A DNA stretch of 9,815 nt, taken from the NCBI GenBank assembly GCA_017400025.1, contig JAFQAF010000166.1, forward strand, positions 1-9,815, in the 5' to 3' direction. The DNA comes from Oscillospiraceae bacterium. GTDB taxonomy: Bacteria > Bacillota_A > Clostridia > Oscillospirales > Ruminococcaceae. Under the pieces are notes generated by a model, which was given only the letters and a program-made list of their open reading frames with translations, was not told the DNA's origin and did no database searches. This document shows, piece after piece, positions 1 through 5,510 of the stretch (positions are counted from its first letter, which is position 1; every line of letters begins with the position of its first letter). The translations under genes and the position numbers were made by a program.

Positions 1-33
1 AAAAGAAAAAGAGGACAGTACCTGTCCTCTTTT
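1..33 (-). terminator. Rho-independent terminator after greA
   Basis: An inverted repeat pairs 7-18 with 22-33 (core GAGGACAG / CTGTCCTC, 3-base loop). Read on the minus strand it lies just past the greA stop codon and runs into a T-rich tail (complement of 1-6). A short T run also follows on the plus strand, so it may work in both directions for a convergent gene left of the window. Confidence 0.85.
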
Positions 34-36
34 ATA

Positions 37-516
37 TTATCTGTGTACGATAACTTCTTTGATTGTCAGCTTCATTGTGGAGCCTGTTGGCAGTTCCACT
101 GTAACTGTTTCGCCAACTTTATGGCCTTTAAGAGCGATACCTACAGGACAGTCTTCGCTGATTTTGCCGTTCAGAGGGTCATACTCTGTGCTGCCAACGA
201 TATCGTATGCTTCTTCAAAACCGTCTTCGTCTTCAACTACAACGTGAACACCAACACCTACTGTGTTTCTGTCCATTGTGTCTTTGTTTACGATTTTGGC
301 ATTTTTAACTGTAGCTTCCAGTTCCAAGATTCTCTGTTCTACAAGACCCTGTTCATTTTTTGCTTCGTCGTATTCGCTGTTTTCGGAAAGGTCGCCAAAG
401 CCACGGGCTACTTTGATTTTTTCTGCCAGTTCGGCACGTTTTTCTGTTTTAAGATATTCAAGCTCATTTACCAGTGCGTCATAACCGGACTGGGTAAGCA
501 GTACTTCTTTTGCCAC
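37..516 (-). CDS. greA: Transcription elongation factor GreA
   Basis: GreA binds the secondary channel of RNA polymerase and stimulates cleavage of backtracked transcripts, rescuing stalled elongation complexes. The 159 residues match the usual family length. An N-terminal antiparallel coiled coil (about residues 1-75) carries the conserved tip GDLSENSEY at 41-49, with the acidic D42 and E45 that correspond to the catalytic pair of E. coli GreA. The C-terminal FKBP-like domain follows, with the family signature CPVGIALKGHKVG near 123-135. The start is GTG at 514-516, supported by AAGGAG at 526-531 nine bases upstream. It is a single-gene transcription unit: a consensus promoter at 574-602, a leader hairpin at 545-562 and a terminator at 1-33. 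The identification is firm. Confidence 0.97.
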   Translation of the reverse strand: MAKEVLLTQSGYDALVNELEYLKTEKRAELAEKIKVARGFGDLSENSEYDEAKNEQGLVEQRILELEATVKNAKIVNKDTMDRNTVGVGVHVVVEDEDGFEEAYDIVGSTEYDPLNGKISEDCPVGIALKGHKVGETVTVELPTGSTMKLTIKEVIVHR

Positions 517-544
517 TTTGATTTTCTCCTTCGTGAATAAAAAT

Positions 545-562
545 CTTAAGAACGCTCTTAAG
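545..562 (-). promoter_or_regulatory. Leader hairpin of greA followed by a U-rich run
   Basis: A perfect inverted repeat (CTTAAGA, 4-base loop, TCTTAAG) lies between the predicted greA transcription start (near 567) and its ribosome binding site. In the mRNA it is followed at once by AUUUUUAUU, the layout of a weak intrinsic terminator or attenuator. It could instead be a DNA-binding site for a repressor, since it lies close downstream of the start point. The repeat is seen directly; the role is inferred. Confidence 0.5.
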
Positions 563-573
563 CAATCTATAAT

Positions 574-602
574 ATTATAGTCATTGAATATGTGGTTGTC
601 AA
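574..602 (-). promoter_or_regulatory. greA sigma-A promoter
   Basis: On the minus strand TTGACA (597-602), a 17-base spacer and TATAAT (574-579) form a perfect consensus promoter. The predicted start near 567 gives a leader of about 50 bases before the greA GTG. Confidence 0.88.
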
Positions 603-662
603 TAAGAAAAAGCAGAATTTTCTGTGAAATATAAAGAAAAATACGGATTTTTACATTAAAGG

Positions 663-688
663 AAAAACTTCCCGTAAGGGAAGTTTTT
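663..688 (-). terminator. Terminator after the EF-G-like gene
   Basis: An 11-base-pair stem (663-673 with 678-688, core ACTTCCC / GGGAAGT, GTAA loop) starts 27 bases past the stop codon of the EF-G-like gene and ends in a T run on that strand. The stem is symmetrical, so it may also insulate the region from plus-strand transcription. Confidence 0.87.
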
Positions 689-714
689 CGCTTTGTGGGG
701 AAAGAATATTAAGA

Positions 715-2790
715 CTATTCTTCGTCGTATTTAGCAACAATAAATTTCTTGGCTTCTTCGATAACTTTGCCTTCCAGATGACCTGGCAGCTGTTCGTATC
801 TTGTGAATTCAAATGTGAAGTAGCCTCTGCCCTGTGTCAGTGAGCGGATGTATGTTGTGAAGTCAGACATTTCGCTCATTGGGCATTCTGCGGAAACTTT
901 CTGCATACCGTCACCGATAGGTTCAATACCCAGAACACGGCCGCGGCGTTTGTTTACTTCGCCCATTACGTCACCTGTGTTGTTGTCAGGAACAAATGCA
1001 TCCAGTGTGCCGATTGGTTCCAGCAGGCAAGGTGAAGCTTCTTTCAGACCTGCTTTGTATGCCAGTGTGGCAGCAAGTTTGAATGCCATTTCGGAAGAGT
1101 CAACCGGATGGTAGGAACCGTCAAGCAGTGTAGCTTTCAGACCTACTACAGGGTAACCGGCCAGAACACCGAATTTCTTTGCATCCTGCAGACCTTTTTC
1201 TACAGCTGGGAAGTAGTTCTTTGGAACTGCGCCACCGAATACTTTTTCTTCAAATACCAGTTCGTCGCCTTCTGTTGGTGAGAATTCTACCCAAACATGG
1301 CCGTACTGACCGTGGCCGCCGGACTGTTTCTTGTGTTTACCTTCAGCTTTAACTGTTTTTCTGATTGTTTCTCTGTAAGCAACTCTTGGTTTTACAAGTT
1401 CAGCTTCAACACCGAATTTGCCTTTCATTTTTGAAAGAACAACGTCCAGGTGCTGTTCGCCCAGACCTTTGATCAGCTGCTGTGCTGTTTCAGGGTCCTG
1501 ACGGTAGTTAACTGTGCAGTCTTCTTCCATGATTCTCTGGAGAGCGGAAGAAATTTTTGCTTCGTCGCCTTTGTTCTTTGGACGGATTGCCATTTCCATT
1601 GTAGGATTTGGGAATTCGTTGTTTACTGCTTTATATTCATTCTGTGGGTCACAGAGGATATCGCCTGTTTTTGTGTTTGCCAGTTTTGTTACTGCGCCGA
1701 TGTCGCCTGCTTTGATGTAATCAGCATCTATCTGTTTTTTGCCGCGGAGGAACAGGAGTTTGCCCATTCTTTCGTTGCCGCCGACTGTTGTGTTTACAAC
1801 TACAGAGTCAGCTTTCAGGTTACCGGAGAGAACTTTTACATAAGAAAGTTTGCCTACGAATGGGTCAGCAACTGTTTTGAAAACAAGAGCTGCAACCTGG
1901 CTGTTTTCGTTGAATGGCAGAACAACTTCTGTTGAACCCAGTGCCAGAGGTGTGCCTTCTGTATCTTCTGGGGATGGAGCCAGTTCGTTGATAACGTCCA
2001 GCAGCATATCGATAGCTTCCAGTTTTGTTGTAGCGCCGCAAACTACAGGTGTGATTGTACCTGCTTTGATACCTGCTTTTATACCTGTTGTGATTTCAGC
2101 TTTTGTAAACTGTTCGCCGGAGAAATATTTTTCGAAGAGTTCTTCGTCTGTTTCTGCAACAGCTTCGTTGATAGCTGTTACCAGACCGTCCAGACGGTGA
2201 CCTGTAGCAGGCATTACAACTTCTTCAGCTTTGCCGTTTTTGTACTGGTATGCCTTGAATTCCATCAGGTTGATGTATGTCACTTTGTCGCCGTTTACTA
2301 CAGGAACGATGATAGGACAAACCTGTGGGCCGAATTCAGCTTTCAGTTCTTCAAATACGTTGTAGAAGTCAGCGTTTTCAACGTCAACTTTGGAAACGTA
2401 AATCATTGTGGAGCGGCCGTATTTTGTGCTCAGTTTGTAAGCTTTCTGTGTGCCTACTTCAACACCGTCTTTTGCACTTACAGTGATAAGTGTTGTTTCG
2501 CAGGCTTTAACACCTTCGTACATACCCAGTTCAAAGTCAAACAGACCAGGTACGTCAACAAGGTTAACTTTAACACCGTTGTGTTCGTATGGTGCTACTG
2601 CGCTGGACAGTGAGCATGCTCTTTTGATTTCTTCTGCATCAAAGTCAGATACAGTGTTGCCGTCTTCCACGCGGCCCTGGCGGTCTGTAGTTTTTGTAGC
2701 CCACAGCATAGCTTCAACAAGGCTTGTTTTACCGCTGCCTGCGTGACCTGCAACCATCACGTTTTTTATTTTCAGATTTTTGTAGTCCAT
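715..2790 (-). CDS. EF-G-like translational GTPase (cd04170-type paralogue)
   Basis: This is a 691-residue protein with the full five-domain EF-G layout: GTPase domain, beta-barrel, domain III, domain IV (signature FGGAVPKNYFPAVEKGL) and domain V (GDVMGEVNKRRGR). Domain IV keeps HPVDSSEMAFK with H561, equivalent to the tip histidine needed for translocation in E. coli EF-G. The GTPase motifs are divergent: the P-loop is GHAGSGKT (15-22) instead of AHxDxGKT, switch II is DVPGLFDF (79-86) with Leu83 where EF-G has the catalytic His, and G4 is SKVD (133-136) instead of NKxD. The switch I RGIT motif is also replaced. This pattern fits the EF-G-like family rather than housekeeping FusA, and there is no neighbouring rpsL/rpsG/tuf. 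The start ATG is preceded by AAAGGGGG. It is a monocistronic unit with its own promoter and terminator. A ribosomal role is likely but its exact step is unknown. Confidence 0.9.
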   Translation of the reverse strand: MDYKNLKIKNVMVAGHAGSGKTSLVEAMLWATKTTDRQGRVEDGNTVSDFDAEEIKRACSLSSAVAPYEHNGVKVNLVDVPGLFDFELGMYEGVKACETTLITVSAKDGVEVGTQKAYKLSTKYGRSTMIYVSKVDVENADFYNVFEELKAEFGPQVCPIIVPVVNGDKVTYINLMEFKAYQYKNGKAEEVVMPATGHRLDGLVTAINEAVAETDEELFEKYFSGEQFTKAEITTGIKAGIKAGTITPVVCGATTKLEAIDMLLDVINELAPSPEDTEGTPLALGSTEVVLPFNENSQVAALVFKTVADPFVGKLSYVKVLSGNLKADSVVVNTTVGGNERMGKLLFLRGKKQIDADYIKAGDIGAVTKLANTKTGDILCDPQNEYKAVNNEFPNPTMEMAIRPKNKGDEAKISSALQRIMEEDCTVNYRQDPETAQQLIKGLGEQHLDVVLSKMKGKFGVEAELVKPRVAYRETIRKTVKAEGKHKKQSGGHGQYGHVWVEFSPTEGDELVFEEKVFGGAVPKNYFPAVEKGLQDAKKFGVLAGYPVVGLKATLLDGSYHPVDSSEMAFKLAATLAYKAGLKEASPCLLEPIGTLDAFVPDNNTGDVMGEVNKRRGRVLGIEPIGDGMQKVSAECPMSEMSDFTTYIRSLTQGRGYFTFEFTRYEQLPGHLEGKVIEEAKKFIVAKYDEE

Positions 2791-2839
2791 GATAAGATGA
2801 ACCCCCTTTTAAAGATTTTTAATACGTCTTAATATCCCT

Positions 2840-2860
2840 TTTGCACCCCTCGTGTGCAAA
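2840..2860 (-). promoter_or_regulatory. Inverted repeat at the 5' end of the EF-G-like transcript
   Basis: TTTGCAC (2840-2846) and GTGCAAA (2854-2860) form 7-base-pair arms around a 7-base loop, a few bases downstream of the predicted start point (near 2864). It could be an operator or a leader hairpin; the sequence does not decide between them. Confidence 0.4.
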
Positions 2861-2870
2861 CATTACAAAA

Positions 2871-2899
2871 ATTGTACCATAAACCAAGCAATTTTTAAA
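2871..2899 (-). promoter_or_regulatory. Extended -10 promoter of the EF-G-like gene
   Basis: On the minus strand TGG followed by TACAAT (-10 at 2871-2876, TG at 2878-2879) is an extended -10 element. A weak -35 (TTTAAA, 2894-2899) lies 17 bases further up. It would give a leader of about 75 bases. Confidence 0.55.
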
Positions 2900-2948
2900 T
2901 GATTTTCACATATTTTTTGTCTTTCATTATGTAGAAATTCAAAGTTTG

Positions 2949-2999
2949 ATATTGTTTATTTTTACTAAAGAGGCAGATATATTGTTAAAATATTGTTAA
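2949..2999. repeat. Direct repeats ATATTGTT(AA) upstream of the hydrolase gene
   Basis: ATATTGTTAA occurs at 2979-2988 and again at 2990-2999, an 11-base step of about one helical turn, with a partial copy ATATTGTTT at 2949-2957. They lie in the AT-rich gap (2791-3074) between divergent genes. This arrangement suits a DNA-binding protein, but in such AT-rich DNA chance is not excluded. Confidence 0.4.
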
Positions 3000-3034
3000 T
3001 TTTTTATCAATATATGGAATATTTGTAAATAAAG

Positions 3035-3043
3035 TGGTATATT
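3035..3043 (+). promoter_or_regulatory. Probable extended -10 promoter of the hydrolase gene
   Basis: TGG followed by TATATT, 32 bases before the ATG, resembles an extended -10 element. No good -35 box is visible at the usual distance, so the call is tentative. Confidence 0.45.
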
Positions 3044-3074
3044 ATAAGTAAGATATGCAGAGGGAGGCAGTATT

Positions 3075-3611
3075 ATGAAAAGAGCATTGATTGTTGTGGA
3101 CTATCAGAAAGACTTTGTAGACGGCTCTCTGGGTTTCCTGCAGAGTGAGGCCATTGCCACAGAGATTTATCCGCTGGTGGCAAAAGCTGTGAAAAACGGT
3201 GATTTTGTGGTGTTCACAAAGGATACCCACTATGAAAATTATCTGGAAACACGTGAGGGCAAGTTCCTGCCGGTGGTGCACTGTATAAAAGGTACACCGG
3301 GGCACGCACTTTACGGTGAACTGGCAGTTTTTGAAGAAACTGTGCACCCTAATGTAGTGGTGCTGGAAAAGGAAACCTTCGGTTCAGACAAACTGCGGGC
3401 GGTTATTGAGGAAGCCTTCAGCGGTGAGCCGGATGTGATAGAATTCTGCGGCGTGGTTACAAATATATGTGTGCTGTCCAACGTGGTAATGTGCCAGACA
3501 CATTTCAAAAACGCTGAAATAATTGTTCATGAAGACGCCACAGCAGCCCTGGGCGATATGCAGCATCATTCCATCGAGGTGCTGAAGGGCCTGGGCGTAA
3601 AGGTAATCTGA
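3075..3611 (+). CDS. Isochorismatase-family cysteine hydrolase, nicotinamidase-like
   Basis: This 178-residue cytoplasmic enzyme has the isochorismatase/nicotinamidase fold. The probable Asp-Lys-Cys catalytic triad is visible: D9 (VVDYQKDFVDG), K99 (EKETFGS) and C132 (CGVVTNICVLSN, with the cis-peptide VT pair before it). Metal ligands D50 and H52 (TKDTHYENY) and H69 (VVHCIKGTPG) match PncA. The position of the third PncA metal histidine (YHPET in Bacillus PncA) is NYLET here, so metal binding may differ. Nicotinamidases hydrolyse nicotinamide to nicotinate and ammonia for NAD salvage, but relatives act on other amides, so the substrate is not certain. The start ATG has GGGAGG seven bases upstream. 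It is monocistronic, with a terminator directly after the stop. Confidence 0.88.
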   Translation: MKRALIVVDYQKDFVDGSLGFLQSEAIATEIYPLVAKAVKNGDFVVFTKDTHYENYLETREGKFLPVVHCIKGTPGHALYGELAVFEETVHPNVVVLEKETFGSDKLRAVIEEAFSGEPDVIEFCGVVTNICVLSNVVMCQTHFKNAEIIVHEDATAALGDMQHHSIEVLKGLGVKVI

Positions 3612-3624
3612 AAAACAGCATAAT

Positions 3625-3654
3625 AAAAGTCAGGGCGTAAACCCTGACTTTTTT
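3625..3654. terminator. Bidirectional terminator between convergent genes
   Basis: AAAAGTCAGGG (3625-3635) pairs with CCCTGACTTTT (3642-3652) around a 6-base loop, followed by a T run on the plus strand and an A run before it that serves the minus strand. It sits between the hydrolase stop and the stop of the convergent membrane protein gene at 3657, only a few bases from both. Confidence 0.9.
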
Positions 3655-3656
3655 GT

Positions 3657-4436
3657 CTAATAACTGATATTGTCTGTATTTATCCTGTCCGGATATGCGG
3701 TGTATATAACTATTTTTTCTATGGCCAGAGGTTCTGCATATTCCAGATTCTGTCTGTTTTCGTACATATACACATAGTCCTCCGGTGAAAGCTGATAGTC
3801 ATAGTCTGTCAGCCACACGGATACATTTTCTGTACCATTGTCGCTGTATATATACATTTCGGCAGGATTGCCCTTGTAATGTACCTCTATGCGGTATGCA
3901 TCTGTAAGGGAAGAATCCTCTGCCACCATGATTTTCCGGTTGGGCCTGAAGCCGCCGGAAATAAAACTGAAGTAGCCTTCAAATTCAACGGTGCCGGAGT
4001 AGTCGCAGTCCACTGTCTGATACAGCACCTTTGTGTCCCACTGTTCTATATATCCGGGATAATCTGCCCAGCGGAAGTCATCTGTCTGCATAGAGTCTAT
4101 GGCGGAGAATACACCGCCGCCCACAGTGAAAACCACTGTCAGCAGCACAGCTGTGGAAAGCGGCAGCCGGGAAAGCCTGCGGCTGAACACAATGCGCAGC
4201 AACAGCAGGCTGAAGCACAGTGCTGTAAGGCAGACACACGCATTTTTCATAATAAATGCAGCAGGGAAAACAGATGAATCCATAAATGCCGCAGTATAGG
4301 AAAAGGTTTCCACTGCAGAAAACACCGCCGCGCAGGCAAACAGCACTGCAAAAGGCAGTGCAAGGGTGACTTTAAGGAATATTTTAACAGCATCAAAAAA
4401 TACCTTTCCAGGTGATCTGACTGTTGTTTCGCTCAT
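3657..4436 (-). CDS. Membrane protein with a C-terminal extracytoplasmic YTAYPDR domain
   Basis: I do not recognise a named family. The 259 residues begin with a short cytoplasmic tail and three predicted membrane helices (about 21-41, 57-83 and 93-113). An RR and RLSR cluster after helix 2 gives a positive-inside signal that places the C-terminal part outside. Residues 114-259 form a soluble, aromatic and acidic domain ending in IEKIVIYTAYPDRI. The same ending and a matching middle (HYKGNPAEMY...VSVWLTD) occur in the protein encoded at 6360-6869, so the two are paralogues over this domain. The ATG has GGAGG six bases upstream. The gene is divergent from the tetR-type gene with 144 bases between them that hold both promoters and a palindrome, so control by that regulator is likely. 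Function unknown; an envelope role is inferred. Confidence 0.85.
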   Translation of the reverse strand: MSETTVRSPGKVFFDAVKIFLKVTLALPFAVLFACAAVFSAVETFSYTAAFMDSSVFPAAFIMKNACVCLTALCFSLLLLRIVFSRRLSRLPLSTAVLLTVVFTVGGGVFSAIDSMQTDDFRWADYPGYIEQWDTKVLYQTVDCDYSGTVEFEGYFSFISGGFRPNRKIMVAEDSSLTDAYRIEVHYKGNPAEMYIYSDNGTENVSVWLTDYDYQLSPEDYVYMYENRQNLEYAEPLAIEKIVIYTAYPDRINTDNISY

Positions 4437-4464
4437 AATTTGCCTCCGTAATGATGATATTTAC

Positions 4465-4493
4465 ATAATATCACAGCAAATATTCTATTTCAA
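4465..4493 (-). promoter_or_regulatory. Promoter of the divergent membrane protein gene
   Basis: On the minus strand TTGAAA (4488-4493), a 17-base spacer ending in TGA, and TATTAT (4465-4470) form a strong sigma-A promoter with an extended -10. The leader would be about 20-25 bases. Confidence 0.8.
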
Positions 4494-4503
4494 TAAGGGA
4501 ATT

Positions 4504-4520
4504 TACAGTAATATATTGTA
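4504..4520. promoter_or_regulatory. Candidate TetR operator (imperfect palindrome)
   Basis: TACAGTAATATATTGTA is a 17-base imperfect palindrome (TACA-n-TA...TA-n-TGTA), lying between the two divergent promoters. ATATTGTAT in its right half (4513-4521) recurs at 4533-4541, 20 bases on, so the -35 of the regulator gene lies between the two copies. Autoregulation from such a site is usual for TetR-family genes; binding here is inferred. Confidence 0.45.
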
Positions 4521-4525
4521 TTTTT

Positions 4526-4555
4526 TTGCAAAATATTGTATAAATAAAATATAAA
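4526..4555 (+). promoter_or_regulatory. Promoter of the tetR-type regulator gene
   Basis: TTGCAA (4526-4531), an 18-base spacer and TATAAA (4550-4555) precede the TTG start at 4581 with a leader of about 20 bases. Confidence 0.6.
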
Positions 4556-4580
4556 ACCAATATAGTAAAGGGGAATTGAC

Positions 4581-5165
4581 TTGGCACGCCATAAAGAGCT
4601 TAATGACGAGCAGGTTTTACAGGATATTTACAATGCGGCAGTGGAACTGATAGACAGCGAAGGGCTGGATAAAATTTCTATCCGCAAAATATGCAGAATG
4701 GCAAATATTTCCACAGGCACATTCTATCATTATTATCCCACAAAAGGGGACCTTATCAACCGACTGATAGACCACATGGAAAACTATTACAGGGACGATG
4801 TGGTGCCTTACCTTTCGGGTACAGGACTGGACAAAATGCATGCTGTAATGCTGGCATATGTGAAAAGAGCATCCAGAAGAGGCAGCAGTTATTCCCAATG
4901 GAATGTGGATTTTCTGATTAACAACAGAATGACACCGGAGTTTTTTGACGATTTGTATATGTTCAGGCTGTACAGAAAAGTTGCACAGGAGGCAATTGAC
5001 AACGGTGAAATCACAGACAGATACGATACCTTTGAGCTGTGCAGAATGATGCAGAGCGTCTGTTTTGGCTGTCTGATGCTTTATGTGGTGCTGGACGGCA
5101 AACTGGATATAATTGAAAATGCAGAAAAAACCATTTCCGCATTCCTGGCAGGACTGAAGAAATAA
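4581..5165 (+). CDS. TetR/AcrR-family transcriptional regulator
   Basis: This 194-residue protein has a typical TetR N-terminal DNA-binding domain: the helix-turn-helix runs through ISIRKICRMANISTGTFYHYY (residues 33-53), followed by PTKGDLI. The C-terminal half is helical, ligand-binding type and not assignable to a ligand class; it has Cys and Met clusters (CRMMQSVCFGCLMLYVVL). The start is TTG, chosen because AGGGG-type sequence (4570-4573) is seven bases upstream and no ATG fits. The gene is divergent from the three-helix membrane protein and is followed by its own terminator; the HAAS-domain gene lies downstream beyond a tRNA. It probably represses itself and the divergent gene, and possibly the HAAS set. 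Family certain, regulon inferred. Confidence 0.93.
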   Translation: MARHKELNDEQVLQDIYNAAVELIDSEGLDKISIRKICRMANISTGTFYHYYPTKGDLINRLIDHMENYYRDDVVPYLSGTGLDKMHAVMLAYVKRASRRGSSYSQWNVDFLINNRMTPEFFDDLYMFRLYRKVAQEAIDNGEITDRYDTFELCRMMQSVCFGCLMLYVVLDGKLDIIENAEKTISAFLAGLKK

Positions 5166-5171
5166 ATACTT

Positions 5172-5199
5172 AAGGCACAGTAATATGGCTGTGCCTTTT
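5172..5199 (+). terminator. Terminator after the tetR-type gene
   Basis: AAGGCACAG (5172-5180) pairs with CTGTGCCTT (5189-5197) around an 8-base loop, followed by a short T run. It starts six bases after the stop codon. Confidence 0.75.
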
Positions 5200-5226
5200 G
5201 TGCAGGTATACAGTTTATGTAAAAGC

Positions 5227-5257
5227 AAAAAAACAGCACCCTGATGGGTGCTGTTTT
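5227..5257 (-). terminator. Terminator after the tRNA gene
   Basis: AAAACAGCACCC (5230-5241) pairs with GGGTGCTGTTTT (5246-5257) around a TGAT loop. On the minus strand it begins a few bases past the tRNA CCA end and is followed by seven T. Confidence 0.9.
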
Positions 5258-5260
5258 CTT

Positions 5261-5337
5261 TGGTGGACCTTCACAGACTCGAACTGTGGACCGTCCGGTT
5301 ATGAGCCGGATGCTCTAACCAACTGAGCTAAAGGTCC
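5261..5337 (-). tRNA. tRNA with CAT anticodon, probably tRNA-Ile2 (lysidine type)
   Basis: The 77-base minus-strand gene folds as a complete cloverleaf: acceptor GGACCTT / AAGGTCC, D arm AGCTCAGTTGGTTAGAGC, anticodon stem TCCGG / CCGGA with loop CTCATAA, T arm CACAG-TTCGAGT-CTGTG, discriminator A, and an encoded CCA end. The anticodon is CAT, which serves elongator Met, initiator Met or Ile2 (where TilS converts C34 to lysidine). The acceptor has C4-G69 and C5-G68, which in E. coli help TilS pick Ile2, and the GGACCTT start resembles Bacillus-type Ile2. Pair 29-41 is C-G, as in E. coli tRNA-Met, so the identity is favoured rather than proven. It is transcribed alone from a consensus promoter. 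Confidence 0.95.
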
Positions 5338-5352
5338 TTTCTGTACCAAAAT

Positions 5353-5381
5353 ATTATATATCACTATCGGTAAAATGTCAA
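5353..5381 (-). promoter_or_regulatory. tRNA promoter
   Basis: On the minus strand TTGACA (5376-5381), a 17-base spacer and TATAAT (5353-5358) are a perfect consensus match. The start point falls about nine bases before the mature tRNA 5' end. Confidence 0.92.
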
Positions 5382-5422
5382 CATATTTTTTGCCGGATTA
5401 TGGCGGCAGAAAAATATTATTC

Positions 5423-5486
5423 TTTGATTAACAATTCTTAAGATTTGATTAAATCTGTTGATTGTAAAAAAGCATAATGATAAAAT
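5423..5486 (+). promoter_or_regulatory. Upstream region of the HAAS-domain gene: repeats, palindrome, possible promoter
   Basis: TTTGATTAA occurs twice (5423-5431 and 5444-5452), 21 bases apart. AGATTT-GATT-AAATCT (5441-5456) is a perfect 6-base-pair inverted repeat overlapping the second copy. TTGATT (5458-5463), a 17-base spacer and TAAAAT (5481-5486) are the best promoter match, but would leave a very short leader. Operator function is inferred. Confidence 0.4.
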
Positions 5487-5510
5487 TTCACCAAAAGGAG
5501 AGTGAGATAT

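Noticed and set aside
43..540. Long plus-strand open frame opposite greA
   Set aside because: It is a shadow of greA, with a Cys/Phe-rich composition typical of antisense frames and no ribosome site.
1450..1935. Long plus-strand frame opposite the EF-G-like gene
   Set aside because: It is antisense to a fully conserved coding region and has no family-like motifs.
4617..5228. 203-residue minus-strand frame opposite the TetR gene
   Set aside because: The TetR frame has a clear helix-turn-helix, ribosome site, promoter and terminator; the antisense protein is Cys/His/Phe-rich noise.
5261..5337. tRNA as an integration site for the neighbouring accessory genes
   Set aside because: I found no second copy of the tRNA 3' end and no integrase in the window.
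5386..5413. Hairpin TGCCG...CGGCA with T/A-rich arms upstream of the tRNA promoter
   Set aside because: It has a G-T pair and no T tail on either strand, so neither a terminator nor an operator can be supported.
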